From Alectoria sarmentosa (Eukaryota; Ascomycota; Lecanoromycetes; Lecanorales; Parmeliaceae): 64,000 nt of DNA. Under the pieces are notes generated by a model that was not told the DNA's origin, searched no databases, and saw only the letters and a list, made by a program, of their open reading frames with translations. The stretch lies in NCBI GenBank assembly GCA_009733775.1, contig WOGZ01000014.1, forward strand, positions 124,001 through 188,000, read 5' to 3'. Of this stretch, positions 34,055 through 46,151 are shown piece after piece (within the stretch, counting starts at the first letter, position 1; each line of letters starts with the position of its first letter). The position numbers and the translations under genes were made by a program.

Positions 34055-34990
34055 TTAATTTGTAGGGAACAGACCTTGGCCTTCTTCATCATCGCCAACT
34101 TCCCTCTCCCTTCCGCCGGATCGTTCCGAGCGCTCACCATCCTGGTCGTCACGCTGGCCATCACCCTCACTACCGCTATCCTCTTTCATTTCTCCGTACC
34201 GTGCATCTTCATTTCCTGGGCTGGAATCGCCTGGATACCTATGACCGGCGGTATGTGCCCTAGACCGTTGATTCGCTCTGTCATGAGATGCACTCCCAGC
34301 ACCGCCGAGTTCCAGCACCACTTTGAGCAGTTTTAATTCCTTGATCAGATTTTCCATTTCCTGAGACTTATCCCGAACTAACGTGAGCAATCCTCCGATA
34401 TCCTTTTTAGCAACGTCCAGCTTCCTAGCCATGCTTTCATTTTGGCTGGAAGAATGAGACCTCGCACCCTCATATGCGTCATTGAGGCTGTCCCAAAGCT
34501 GATTTGAGATGTCGTCGAAAGGCGAGCCAACACTATCGTCTTTAGAACGACCCTTACTTGAGCGATTTTTGCTATGATCGCCTGTGACTCTGTGCTCCCA
34601 CAGCTTCTCCAGGATTTTCTGGCCGGCGTATGCCTCAACACCACGAACCTCCCGTTGGTAATCCTCTTTGAAACCAGCGAAGAATGATACCGTCTCTTTC
34701 ACCTGCGTGAAGAGGGTACTCATGGCCTTTTGGGCTTCCTCGGACGACATGAGTTTGCTTGCATGGCCGGAGCGACCTTGGTAATAGGAGACGCTGTCCC
34801 GGTCTCTTTCTCTCTCGTGAGGGCGGATGGCCATTGACCGATACCTGGGCAGTGGGCTGTCTCGATCTCTGTCATGTTGAAGACCCGCGGCCTTTGATTT
34901 ACGCTGGGGCATAGTCTCGTCGTAATCTTGAGTAGCTCTTGGACCTCTGCGGTTAGCTTCTCGACTGGGGAGCTCTCTTTTTTCTCTCAT
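34055..34990 (-). CDS. Coiled-coil, charged protein of unknown function
   Basis: Single-exon frame giving 311 aa from the first ATG at 34990. The N-terminal third is basic and disordered (HERERDRDS). Residues about 85-135 are helical (EEAQKAMSTLFTQVKETV). A second helix near 190-235 (VRDKSQEMENLIKELKLLKVVLEL) looks like a coiled coil. The C terminus is acidic and disordered, with Asp/Glu/Gly/Arg runs. No enzyme motif is visible and I do not recognise the family. The gene converges with the MOSC gene; their stop codons lie about 100 bp apart. Confidence 0.6.
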   Translation of the reverse strand: MREKRELPSREANRRGPRATQDYDETMPQRKSKAAGLQHDRDRDSPLPRYRSMAIRPHERERDRDSVSYYQGRSGHASKLMSSEEAQKAMSTLFTQVKETVSFFAGFKEDYQREVRGVEAYAGQKILEKLWEHRVTGDHSKNRSSKGRSKDDSVGSPFDDISNQLWDSLNDAYEGARSHSSSQNESMARKLDVAKKDIGGLLTLVRDKSQEMENLIKELKLLKVVLELGGAGSASHDRANQRSRAHTAGHRYPGDSSPGNEDARYGEMKEDSGSEGDGQRDDQDGERSERSGGREREVGDDEEGQGLFPTN

Positions 34991-36197
34991 GGCTACAACA
35001 CTTCTTTTCTCAAGTACGAGAGGATTCAACTAGCACGTCAAAGACAGAGTTTGATCAATTCGTGAAGGCAAAAGTTCAACGAGATCCATAAAATTCTCCG
35101 GGGAAAGCTGTATTTCTGTGGGGAAATGATCGATAAGGTTTGCCATTCTCGTGATTGCCAACTGCCGCGGATGACCCTTTTTCGTGCTCTGCGATGAGTG
35201 GACGGAGGGATAGGAAGAGCATGACGTGCTCCTGTTTTTTTGTTTGTTTGGCTGCCGCACGTGCACTCTGCAATCTGTCATCTCACCGCGGCGAGCCTGT
35301 CACGCGGGAGACTCTGGACGGACTCGGGAAACAATTCACGTTTGGCTTGGTCATCGCCTGGGTTTCGGATCGATGATGAGGTAGCCGTGCATGCAAGCAA
35401 GCAAGCAAGCGGTTCAAAAGGGAGCATTCTTTGGGTCGCGACGTATCGACATTCTATCTTACAATAGCACCGCCTTTGATCCTAGTTTCGCGAATCGTAA
35501 GCTTTGAACAAAGTCGTGTGACCGGACGAAGTACCGAGCCAGATGTTGGACATGCCATGCCTACTAGATCTCGCATGCTGACGCCTTGCTTTGGTGAATC
35601 ACTCTAGCCAATCATTTTTTTTTTTTTTTTTTTTTCATGAGAGCTACCTACATCGTCCCTAGGTGTCAAGCTACTTTCTTGGTCCGCAGTCGATTCCGTG
35701 AACATAAGCCCAGCTACCGTACTATACCCTCTTTTCCACACTCGGTTTCTAGTTTCTTTCTGTTAGAGCTTGATATTGATGATGCCGCTTACTCTGATTT
35801 CGGCGGGCGAGGTCTCCATTGGGATATGCTAAGGGGGGGTTGGCTGTCTCTATGACACATCATGGTACGGCAACAGGTTGTCATGAGCTTGGTTTCGTGC
35901 ATGAAGGTGTGGTTACATGGAGGGTGAAGAGCGACTGTTGAATGAATAGTTTCCAGTAATTCTGCTGTATCAGTAGGGCTTTCGGGAGCGGTCTGATATA
36001 TGAACGTGGAGAGATAAATACGGTAGCTCTTGTCATAGACGGCGTTATGAGAGTGGTCCTGCACATGTCTCTGTCTCTTTTGTACGTTGTATTTCTATAC
36101 AGACTATCCCTTCATCCCATACCTTTCCCAAAATTCAGGACATCCGCCTTTGTCCAGGCCCAGCCACTTGCCCGTTACATGTCCTAGCCAAGACCAT
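34991..36197. other. Intergenic with poly-T tract, no gene seen
   Basis: About 1.2 kb without a convincing gene. It has a run of about 22 T just before 35636 and a short GCAA microsatellite near 35391-35412. Confidence 0.5.
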
Positions 36198-37957
36198 TCA
36201 GAGGGTATATACGAACTCCGGATTCTCCCTACAAGCATGTCAGCATACCAATCTTCCCCCACATGATCCCACCAGGCCTAACTCACTTATCGGTCAAATC
36301 CAACCACTCCTGATTCTCCAATTTCCGATAATGCGGCTGTGCCCTAAAGGCCGCTTTCTTCCTGTTCTGATTCTTGCAGTACCACCATATGAACAACAAA
36401 TCTGCCACGCATGCGGCCCAGCAGCAGATGATCGTTATCTCGGCAGGTACGTAGCGTGGCGCGTCTTTGGGTCTGAATGTCTGCGGCCCGATGATGTTGC
36501 CTACGCAGTAGCCAATGAGGTATAAAGCAGCGACTGTTGTTTTCTTAGTGTAGCCGGCTACGTTGCTGGCAACAAGCGACAGAAGAGCAACGAAGCCTGT
36601 AGGGCTTGATTGGGTGAGGTAGTAGCCTGCCAGACGGCCGCCGTCATTGGACAAGGGCAGAGCGACTATGAGGACCATGCCGAGTATCGATATCAATAAG
36701 CCGGAGGTGCCAACCAGAATTCTGTTGCGGAGGCGGTCACCGAGGTAGCCGCAGACGATTAGGGAGACGACTTCGACCGCGCCGCCAGGAGTGCCGTAAA
36801 GGAGGCTTTGGTCCGCTGTGTAGCCGAATGAAACGATAAGTTGGCTGAAGAAATTGCTGATGCCGCCGTTGGGGATGTCACCGATGAGAGCGAACAAGAA
36901 GAAGGCCCAGGTTAAGGGATCCAGGAGGGCCTCTTTCAGCTGGTAGGCTTTGAAATGCTTGTTCCCAATTCCTTGTTGATTCATGCGGACTCTTTCGACG
37001 GCCAGGCGCCGGTCATTTTTGCTGAGCCAGCGGGCGTTGAGTTGATTGTCTGGAACGAAAAAGAGGAAGAGGCAGCCGATCGTCGCTGTGAGGAGACCTG
37101 TGACGAGGAACACAATCTTCCAAGGCTCAATGGATGAGCCGTGCAGCGCTGCGCCTTTAGCAATGCCATAGGCTACCAATCCGCCAAAGATCTGGGCAAA
37201 GCCGTTGAAACTAAACCAGATTCCTACGCGTGTTCCCTGCTCTTTCTTGGTGTACCATTGAGACGTGAAGAGGGCAAAGCCGGGCGTTACGGCAGATTCG
37301 AAGACACCGAGGAAGAAACGGACAGCGATGGCGCCAGAGTAGTTCTTGACAGCTGCCATGCAACAGAGTACCAGTCCCCACATTATGATGCAGAAGGAGG
37401 AGTATTTGGCGAGAGGGAGGCGCTGTAGGAGTCTGTTGGTTGGATATTCCCATGCGAGATAGCCTAAAATGTGTCAGTAATAGGCTCAGGGAAAAATTGT
37501 AGTATTGCGGGGGTACCAAAGTAGAACATGCTTCCCAGCCATTGATAGTCATCATTCACCAAGCCGATATCTGTCTTGATGCCCATCACACTGGCGTAAG
37601 ACAAGGTGGTCTCTGTGCCGTGTTAACTCGGTTGAACGGCAACGAGGGGGAAGCCATACTGTCCAGGTAGTTGAGGCCATAGATCACGCATAGCAGCTAC
37701 AGCTTGGTCAGCACGGCAGCATTGCCGTTTTCGTTGGCTCTACACACGGGCAGTATATTCATATCAATCTTCCTCAGCAGTCTTTTGTTTGTTGCTTCGT
37801 CCAAGACCAGCAGCTCCCCGTCATGGCCCTCAAAAGCCTTCATCGCTTCATCTGCATCATTTGAATGCTCGAGGACTTGAATTGGCAGTGCTCCATCTTT
37901 GTCGTCGACGGAAGCCTGCTCTACGTTGGGATACGAGGGTAGCTTCTCGTCTGCCAT
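36198..37957 (-). CDS. MFS transporter, DAL5 / allantoate permease-like (anion:cation symporter)
   Basis: Twelve-helix MFS carrier of 516 aa related to fungal Dal5-type permeases for allantoate, nicotinate and other organic anions. Five exons: 37748-37957, 37660-37696, 37517-37612, 36287-37463 and 36198-36228, with consistent phases. Seen: RKIDMNILP leading into LLCVIYGLNYLDKTTLSYAS (helix 1), GYLAWEYPTNRLLQRLP, RFFLGVFESAVTPGF and FVPDNQLNARWLS. The small last exon adds ENPEFVYTL after LDLTDK, the common C-terminal end of this family; stopping at the unspliced TGA would lose it. The 70-aa cytosolic N terminus is acidic. The substrate cannot be deduced. It diverges from the CinA-like gene with a 417-bp gap. 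Confidence 0.92.
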
Positions 37958-38374
37958 GCTGCTGCGTATATTGGGTGAAAGAGGGTGAAATTGAGAAGCT
38001 CAATGGGAAATGCATTGCTCCCAAATGCCGTCTTTACTTTCTTTGCATCACGTGTATCACCATGACGTCGAATTGCAGGAGATTTGCGTGACATTTTGCG
38101 AGATAACGTTCGGTTCGCATGGGAAGCAGTGTGGGATTTCCGATATCCAGGTGGGGGAAAGGATTGATGACCCTTTAGAACGAAAGAGGAAGGTGGGTAG
38201 GAGAGCTTGTAAGGCTGAGCCAGAACTACTCGAATGGCTTTCGAGTCAAAGTCGGGATAATTTTGCTTACAGTACATGCCTCTTTTCTTCCGCAACTGCC
38301 TTGAGACTTCTACGTTCGTCAGGCAATTGAGGTTCAAAACGGTCAAGCTTCACCATTTCGCTCCCGTATCGACA
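37958..38374. promoter_or_regulatory. Divergent promoter region, DAL5-like / CinA-like genes
   Basis: Shared upstream region of two divergent genes. No specific element could be assigned by eye. Confidence 0.4.
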
Positions 38375-39087
38375 ATGACCTCCAGTTTCCCTCCCCCAGC
38401 AGTCCGCGAAATGGCTTCCGAAGTCTCCACCCTCCTCAAAGAACGCTCCCAAACCGTTTGCGTGGCCGAAACAGTACGCTCAGCCTCTCCAGCACCCTTT
38501 TCACTCTTACTTTGCAACACAACCTACAACTGAGATCCTGTCGTAGGCAGCCGGCGGTCTCATCTCAGCCTCCCTACTCTCAACTCCAGGCGCTTCGAAG
38601 ATCTATAAAGGGGGCTTGACGCTGTACACGCTTGAGTCACGCATTGCGTTTGCGGGGTGGACTCAGGACAACATGAAGGCTTATAAAGGCCCTACGGAGG
38701 ATGTGGTCAAGGGCTTGGCGGAGAATGTAAGGGAGACGCTCGGCGCTACGTACTGCGTCTGCGAAAGTGGGACTGCTGGGCCTACAGGAGGAAACACGAG
38801 GAACCGGACCCCGTAAGCCTTGTCATCTTGAATGATCGAATCGAGGGGACTCGTCGCTTTGATTACCAATTATTCTTGGTGCACTGCCTGGGGGAATGAC
38901 TTCAATGGCTGATTTGGCTCTATACTGCAGGGGCTACGTTGCGCTTGCGGTAGCGACGCAGCAGGGAACATCTACGAAAGAAGCGGATACAGGGCTTGGG
39001 GGGGATCGGGAGGGGAACATGGTTGCTTTTGCGGTCGAGGGATTGAAGCTGTTGAGAGACGTCATTAAGGGCAATGCGAAGCTTTGA
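38375..39087 (+). CDS. CinA C-terminal-like protein (nicotinamide mononucleotide amidohydrolase type)
   Basis: 173-aa protein matching the C-terminal amidase domain of bacterial CinA/PncC, which converts nicotinamide mononucleotide to nicotinate mononucleotide in the pyridine-nucleotide cycle. Three exons: 38375-38473, 38547-38812 and 38931-39087; phases agree. Family motifs are intact: VCVAETAAGGLISASLL, YKGGLTLYT, and SGTAGPTGG after the central helix. It is a stand-alone domain without the N-terminal MoaB-like part of full bacterial CinA, as usual in fungi. No targeting signal is evident. The bacterial-like family suggests old transfer, but the two normal introns show long residence in the fungal genome. 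Confidence 0.9.
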
Positions 39088-39389
39088 TGATGAACAGTAC
39101 GTCGAGACAATTGAGTAAAAATCTCGAGACCCCTTTTCTTGGCGGCAGAAGACGTGAAAGTGACTCCCAGTATAATGCATATTTTTATTTTCATTATCCC
39201 CTTCGACCTTTACCATCTTTTACCATCTCTGACATCTCTCAACCATCGCCAAAGGCTTGTCATCTTCTACGTCTCTAACCTCCTTTCCGGCTTTAATCGA
39301 TCTCGACTATCACAGGCTACAGTCTTAATAAGAGTGTCAAGAGTGTCCACGTAGTAGCACAACAGCCATTTTCACATCATTTCAGCTTG

Positions 39390-40421
39390 ATGACGACAGC
39401 AAAAGACATTGTCTCTTCCGACACGGCCATGGAAGCAACGATCAGTGATCAAAACCTCAAGGCATCAGAGCCTTTCCCACTGCGACAACTTCCCCTTGAA
39501 CTGCGCCGCAAAATCTACCAGCACAACCTTGTGGCCACTCGAAATCCTTCTCCGAAAGCCATTTACCTAAAAAAAGTACCCGATGGTTCGAGGGAACCTC
39601 TTTCTCCGCTGCTACTAGTCAATAGCCAAGTCCGTACTGAAGTCCTCGACCTGGTCCAAATACGGCCGATTTTTCTCCGGGTCACCCATCAGGGCATCCA
39701 ATTTGGTAGTATGGCAGAGACCTGTTTCATCGCACAGCAAAGTTCAAGGGACTACGGCAGCATACCTCATCTTGTCGTAGAGATATGGCCCCCCCACCCT
39801 GATCGCCCGACAGATGCGATTGATATTTGGAGGCATCTTCGAAAACTCCGGGCAGAGCTACGTGCTGTACCTCTGCTGCAGCGAATCTCTTTCCTCTTTG
39901 CTGACAACGAAATGGCTTCATGGACTCATAATGGCAAAGCCCTTGACCTCCTGGACTCGGATGACGATGACACGGAACCCTTCAAATGGTGCAATGATGT
40001 AACTTACATCATGGACCTATTTGCCCGTATCAGCGCTGCGAGCGCCCGTTTTTACCTCCCCCATGGTTTGAACCCTAGCGAGACCACCGAGCACGTCCGT
40101 CTCCGGCTCCGAACCGTTAACGCTATGATCACGGGACGCATTCCAATCGTTGAGGAAGCATACAGTGAAGAAGACAAAGAGGAAGCGGAATTTCAGGATT
40201 GGCTCGATGACTATAGGGAGTCGGGACTTCAAATAAAAGGTGCAAAAATTGCGCGCGACAAGCTCGACGTAATGACGCGGCAAGGGAGAATGCGGTTGAC
40301 ACAAGGACAATGGGAAGACTTCATTGCGGTGTGGTCGCCTCATTTTGAGAGTCTGTCGCCCCAGGGTTTCAAGGGAAAGCTACATTACGTGTACGAAGAC
40401 GATCCATGGGATAGCGCATAG
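39390..40421 (+). CDS. F-box / 2EXR-like protein of unknown function
   Basis: Single-exon 343-aa protein. Near residue 30 it has FPLRQLPLELRRKIYQHNL, the LPxELRxxIY pattern of fungal F-box and 2EXR domains, followed by LLVNSQVRTEVLDL, the usual second half. The rest is not recognisable and contains acidic runs (SDDDDTE, EEDKEEAE). Such proteins belong to large lineage-specific families in Pezizomycotina. Some may act as SCF ubiquitin-ligase adaptors, but no direct evidence of that is present here. Confidence 0.78.
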   Translation: MTTAKDIVSSDTAMEATISDQNLKASEPFPLRQLPLELRRKIYQHNLVATRNPSPKAIYLKKVPDGSREPLSPLLLVNSQVRTEVLDLVQIRPIFLRVTHQGIQFGSMAETCFIAQQSSRDYGSIPHLVVEIWPPHPDRPTDAIDIWRHLRKLRAELRAVPLLQRISFLFADNEMASWTHNGKALDLLDSDDDDTEPFKWCNDVTYIMDLFARISAASARFYLPHGLNPSETTEHVRLRLRTVNAMITGRIPIVEEAYSEEDKEEAEFQDWLDDYRESGLQIKGAKIARDKLDVMTRQGRMRLTQGQWEDFIAVWSPHFESLSPQGFKGKLHYVYEDDPWDSA

Positions 40422-42358
40422 GAAGAATGCATGTTCTACTACTAGTAGTACGAGTCATACTTCGATAGACCTCTCACGACCTCGATGTCGCCGTCCTTAT
40501 GGTCTCCCAAGATGTCTTGGCTCTAGTTTCCTATGATACCTGCTAATGCAGTCTCCTTATTGATGGGAATTCCTCTACCTACACAGACAGTCCCCAACCA
40601 TTGAGACCAACTTGAGCTATGAGCTTCACTTCCGAAGCACCCCTAATCCACTCGTGGCAGACCTTCAACTGGGGCATTTATTCAACCTTGGGCGCAGAAG
40701 TCTGGGCAACATAATACATGAGAATTACATAGTAATCCTCCTCAGAACTCGACATTTTGCCCTCACAGGATTGCTTGTATCTATATCGGCATCAAATTTT
40801 TACCTGGCAGCTCATGTAGAGTACTTGAACATGCCCTCACCCACGCCTGTAGCAAACGACTAGATCCCCACGAATCGCTCACTGAGTTACCGTATGTGTC
40901 TTCAATATGCAACCATGAAAATGCCGTCGGAACCAGAATAACTTGAGACTAATGGAGACGGCTACAGCAATTCCCTAGCCATTTACTTCGCACTCCATGA
41001 AGATAGACCCTTGTGGGAAGCAAGCAATCGTTACAAAACTACCTAGCTAGTCAGTATCAATAACAATTCGGGTACACTGTGTGACGGATATCGAATCCCA
41101 TAACCATCCAAAACGCAACAGGTCCAAGGTATATAATTACAGGAAGCTCGGTCTCTAACTACCTATCTACCTGTTGAATTTGCTAGCGTTGAAGTCCGGA
41201 CATGTCATTCCTTGCGCTACCGTACCGTAGCTTTCATGCAGCATTGTTTCAATCAGCTTTGAGCTCTCAGCTCAAGCTCGTAGATACATGGTCCTCTTAT
41301 CTTCTTCGTCTTGACGGTGAGATTCACTGCGCTTGACTTGGGCTCATTCTGCTCGTGCGTCCAAGTCGATACTAGGTACGCGATAACAGGGCGGCGGGCA
41401 CTTTAATCGTGCCTCACACTTAGCTCGTACCTCGCTAAATTACTTTAGACCTGATGAGGGGTGAGATCGGGGTACTAGGGGGGGTGTCACAAGTCATTCA
41501 ATTCGAGCTTTTGCCGGGTAAAAGCACTTCCTTATGAAATTTCCCCTACTATCTATCTTGAACAGATAGATTTGAAGACTCGAATGATAGTACTTTAGAA
41601 GGTCAATTACACCTATGAATTTTCTGTAAAACTTTTCGAGGTATTCTTGGGGATTAGAATCGAAGTTGTTGCAAAGGCTTTTCGCCACGCCTAATATTAG
41701 CGGGGCCGGGATTGAGCATCTGGGACAGCAGGAGTCGCTGCGAATCTGACCGCCTTGCCCTGCAGAGAGGAAACGGACATTATTTTGAATCTCCGCTCCG
41801 ACTCCGTATTCGTAACTCGGGTAAATTATAAGCAGCTCAGACTGGTGTAACGTTGCTCCGCATTCCTTCGACTTTCGCAACTCCACTCTTTACGCTTCCA
41901 CTAATCAGAAGTCAAGGCTTAGCCTTAAAAGATTAGCAGCTCCTTGGCGTACCCGTAATCGCATAGGCAGGAGAGTAAGACGGACGAATCATCCGCCGAC
42001 AGGACCATGACTCTAGGGCTGTGTTCACCACTGAATATGAAATGGGTGACGAGTACGCAGGGGACGGACCGTCTTTGAAAATCCTAAATCCCGCTGCGGT
42101 GTAACAATCGAAGGTTCTCTTTCACTTTCCTTAATCCCCCATGCAACGTGCAAGCGAGCTGGGTATATAACCTTTTCTATTCTGCTGTTTGAGAGGGAGT
42201 GCAAGTTGTCAGAATCAAATCCTTCGGGCATCTCCCCAACCCAGTCTCTAAGTCTCAAATTCTCATATCTCTTTTCAACTCTCAGACACCCACCTGTCTA
42301 TCCTTCTCTATCAGTCTTCTCCTTCCCCATCCCATCGTCGTACGATAGGATAACAGCC
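40422..42358. other. Gene-poor stretch, 1.9 kb
   Basis: No supported gene. A 130-codon minus-strand frame (41494-41886) has no recognisable domain. The last few hundred bases should contain the promoter and 5' UTR of the RTA1-like gene. Confidence 0.5.
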
Positions 42359-43405
42359 ATGAAGAACGGACCTCAACCCACCACCCTCCCCCCGACTAAG
42401 TACTCAACAAACAACTGCACGGCCGTCAGCATCTACTGTCCAGCCGAATTCACTATCTACGGCTACTACCCCAATCTCGGCGCCAATGCCTTTTTCTGTG
42501 CTTTCTTCGCCCTTTGCCTGGGCGTACAGTTCGTCCTCGGCATAAGATATAAGACATGGACATACATGATCGCCATGGTCCTCGGTACTCTCGCAGAAGC
42601 TATTGGTATTTTTCATCCCACATGCACTCCACTACTTTCCATGCTGACTTCAACATCAGGCTATGTCGGAAGGATAATGCTACACAGCAACCCCTGGTCT
42701 TCCAGCGGATTCGAGATCCAAATCTGCTGTCTCATCATTGCCCCTGCCTTCGTCGCCGCCGGCGTGTACCTCACCCTCAAACACATTACTCTCGAGCTTG
42801 GCGCCAACTTCTCTCGCATCCGACCTAAATTCTACACCTGGATCTTCTGCCTCGCTGATCTCTTCTCCCTCATCTTACAAGGAGCCGGGGGAGGTATTGC
42901 GGCTACAGCCAATCACGGCTCTTCGCTGCAGCAGACTGGCAACAATCTCATGATGGCCGGTATCGTGTGGCAGGTGTTTACTCTCCTCATCTTCGGAGGC
43001 ATGGTCGGTGACTACGCCTCCCGGGTGTACGCCCGCCGATCGCAGCTCGAATCCTCAGCCATTAAGCTCATGAACGCGACACGCTTCAAGCTGTTCACCA
43101 GCGGCCTCGTCCTCGCATACTTGACCATCTTCACTCGTTGCGTTTTCCGTATAGGTGAAATGGCCAAGGGGTGGGGCAACCCGATCATGCAGGATCAGAC
43201 CGACTTCATCGTCTTGGACGGTGTCATGATTACCATTGCTACCCTCTGCCTGACTGCTTTCCATCCTGGACTGGTGTTTCCGGAGATGCAGATGCATGGA
43301 AAGACGAGTCCGATGGGGGAGTTTACCACCGCGGAGGCAGAGAAGGTCCATGATGGGGAGTCTCCGCCTGATAGTGAGAGGCAAGGGTACTTTCGGGCAT
43401 CATAG
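42359..43405 (+). CDS. RTA1-like seven-helix membrane protein (lipid-translocating exporter family)
   Basis: Integral membrane protein of the fungal RTA1/RSB1 family, linked in yeast to 7-aminocholesterol resistance and sphingoid-base export at the plasma membrane. Family blocks: PNLGANAFFCAFFAL, GRIMLHSNPW, IQICCLIIAPAFVAAGVYLTLKHI, DLFSLILQGAGGG and RCVFRIGEM, with about seven hydrophobic helices and a charged cytosolic tail. Two exons are proposed: 42359-42605 and 42660-43405, giving 330 aa. The 54-nt intron is a multiple of three without a stop, so the unspliced frame also stays open (348 aa). Splicing restores the conserved EAIGYVGRIML, which the retained form interrupts with 18 extra residues. 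The natural substrate is unknown. Confidence 0.92.
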   Translation: MKNGPQPTTLPPTKYSTNNCTAVSIYCPAEFTIYGYYPNLGANAFFCAFFALCLGVQFVLGIRYKTWTYMIAMVLGTLAEAIGIFHPTCTPLLSMLTSTSGYVGRIMLHSNPWSSSGFEIQICCLIIAPAFVAAGVYLTLKHITLELGANFSRIRPKFYTWIFCLADLFSLILQGAGGGIAATANHGSSLQQTGNNLMMAGIVWQVFTLLIFGGMVGDYASRVYARRSQLESSAIKLMNATRFKLFTSGLVLAYLTIFTRCVFRIGEMAKGWGNPIMQDQTDFIVLDGVMITIATLCLTAFHPGLVFPEMQMHGKTSPMGEFTTAEAEKVHDGESPPDSERQGYFRAS

Positions 43406-46151
43406 AGCATAATACCCCGTTTCTATTGTTTGCATGCAGATCCATACCAACGAGCGAAGGTCCATGCGGTGGGACACTATTCTGGGAGTATAGAGGCGTG
43501 ATGATACCAAAGACTTGTTAGATACTTTTTAGATGGCTTCGCATGAGCATAATGTACATACTCAATAGCACCCATCCGTTTGCTCAGAATCCTTCCAGTG
43601 GTGCACCACGTTGGCTTCAAACCCTTCTGACCTCTTTATCTTCGCTTCCACCAACGAAAAACAACTCTCACACACGCAGCCTTCCTCACCTCAGCCATAC
43701 TGCCCAGCTACAACATCCACCCGCACACGATGCTGGCTCCGACCCCTCTGATGAAGACTCCTTTCCCTCGGGTGTCTGCCGCCTCTAGTGTGCAGCCGTA
43801 CGCGCTGATTGGGTCCCGGCTCGTTTGCAGTCTGTGGATAATCCTATGATCGATTTGCAAGCAGAGGATTGTCGAGCGATGTCAATGTGTAGAAGTGGGG
43901 GGTTTTGATGGGGCAATTCACTTTCACTGAATCATACCGTGAACCCTGAAACAGGGATTGATTACAAATTCTTACCCCCTCTACCACCAAAATAAAATAA
44001 AAGGGGAGGGAGTAAATGAATTTTGTATTTTTGGGGCAGGGGATGGATTTGTAATTGATGGTTATTGAGATGTATGAAGGAATGAATGAATTCTGTCGGA
44101 TTTGATTAAGTATCGCTTTGGCTGTGTAAGTAGGTTGCGAGGAATAGATAGATAGATAGGTATAGGACGCGGTAGAGTGAGGAGTGAGGCGGGGGTTTTA
44201 GTTGAACGTTTTGATTCGATGTTGTTGAATTATGGATATGTTGTGCAGAAGTAAGCCGGTTTCGTGTTGCTGATGGTGGGTTCGTGCGTGGTCAGAGGGA
44301 GGGGGGGGGGTTTTTGGGCGAACGACAAGCAAGCAGATAAAAGAGGGCTGGGATCTACTATGCTTTGAACATTGGATATCGTAGCATTTGTCATCGAGGA
44401 ACCGGGTAATTCTTGAGGGAATTAAAATATGCGTCTACTTATAGATCTGGATTTTGATTCGACACAGGTCACTGCTCTCTCTCTCTATCTCTTTTACAAT
44501 TACGATATGTAGTGAGAAGCTAGATGTCAGAATGTACGTGGAACATAGGTATATATAGAACGAGGGTTCCGATTGAGTGCTGCAGAGTGATATGCGATGG
44601 CAGCGAGGGGGCCTCAAATCTACACAACGTGCTTTCATCACCACCGTACTTACTGAATCGGACATGACCGAAAGGCAGAGTGGGGTGAGAACAGTCTCTG
44701 TATGGCTAGAAGAGCGCCCCTCTATAGGTAGGAATCACACGCACACACACACCTACCTCATCTATGCTTTCCAGCGGAATTTTGTGCTACCAAGATATGC
44801 AATATACTCCCACTTTCACGCAGGTTGGAATTGCTCAGACACCGAGCCAAAAAAGCTCACCGCCCTGCATGCCACCGCCAAGAGACGCAGCCCGTTGTGG
44901 CTTGCAGTTCCCCACGTGAAGAGACTGCAGGCATCTCATGCAGCCCGCATGCAGCCCCTGCAACGTCAACCACACCTCTATAAAAAGCCTGAGGGATTTC
45001 TTTGAGCCAAGGTGCAGTGACAAGGCTGAAGGGCAGGCAGGTATGGAGTGCAAAAACAAAATTGGCGTTCGTAGACGTCACCATCTTGTTGCTTTGCAAT
45101 ACAATATGGGTATGATGCCGAAAGCATTCGATGTTTTTCTACCGGAACATTCGACCGACGTTACATTTGCCTTCCTTTCTACGTCGATTTTGTCCGTCTT
45201 GGGCAATGAGGGCCGTCCCAAATACCCAAATCGTTTGATGGCTTTCGGAGAAGGCGCTGGTTATCACTGTCGGATTTTTGCAATCTCACCTTTAGTTCTG
45301 GGCACATGGAAATTTCTATGGAATCTCCCATGCCACAGGGTTTTCAGCCGTTGTGTCTGCCACTTCTCTTGGCTTTCTGTCTGCTGAGTTGTCACGAATA
45401 GCCAAGTGCAAAGATAATCCAACAAGTACAGCTGACTACAAACAAGAAGAAGAAGAAGAAGAAGCAAAACACCCTCCTCCGTTAAATCAGTTCGTCTCAG
45501 AATCATGACGCAGACTTGAAACCCAACGCCCTTGAAGCCACGAGGCATCGTGCCCGGGAAGATGATGGCATAATTCAACGGCCCCACGTTTCAAAATGGT
45601 CTCACGTGTCCTCCCACTCCTCATTCACATTCGAGATGGCGCTTGAATAATGACTAAGGTAATGCATTCTGATGTTGAAAAAAGCTTTCAACCTGCTATT
45701 GCTCTAACAGCTAGAGCTAGAACAGTGGGGGATGGACAAATTGGCGGTGGAGAAAGTGGGTTAAGCCTTGCCAAGAGACGGGTGCCACGGCAGCTCTACA
45801 CTTGGAGCGGTTAGGCCTCTCGCAACTCGAACCTTTTGGAGTTTGGCACGAGGAGCGCGTCAAGCCAGCCGCACAACGCCATCGTCTGCTAGCATTGCGA
45901 GGTGCATATGCATTATGCAGAAGATGTGTTGCCAGGAACCCGAACAAGACCAGCAACTGACCATCTCCATAAAATAAACATCTCCCTCCTTCTCCTTCAC
46001 CTTCACTTCTGACTGTGTATTAGAGATAAACATCATTATAGAATATATTGCGACACTCCTTCTCGTACCGCTCGTTAGATACGCTGCTGGTGGTCTAAAC
46101 TCCAATCAACAGCCTCACCTCTCATCATCCTCTATCAATTGTCTCCCTGCC
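43406..46151. other. Gene-poor stretch, 2.7 kb, with simple repeats
   Basis: No gene supported on either strand. It contains a GATA microsatellite (44143-44160), a CT-rich run near 44475-44490, a CA/CG run near 44737-44752 and an AGA run near 45447-45463. Scattered open frames have no domain. Confidence 0.5.

Noticed and set aside
41494..41886. 130-codon minus-strand frame in gene-poor DNA
   Set aside because: No recognisable motif, no convincing neighbouring exons; kept only as an intergenic note.
42206..42358. Upstream extension of the RTA1-like frame
   Set aside because: There is no ATG in this part; the first ATG (42359) directly precedes the family-type N terminus.
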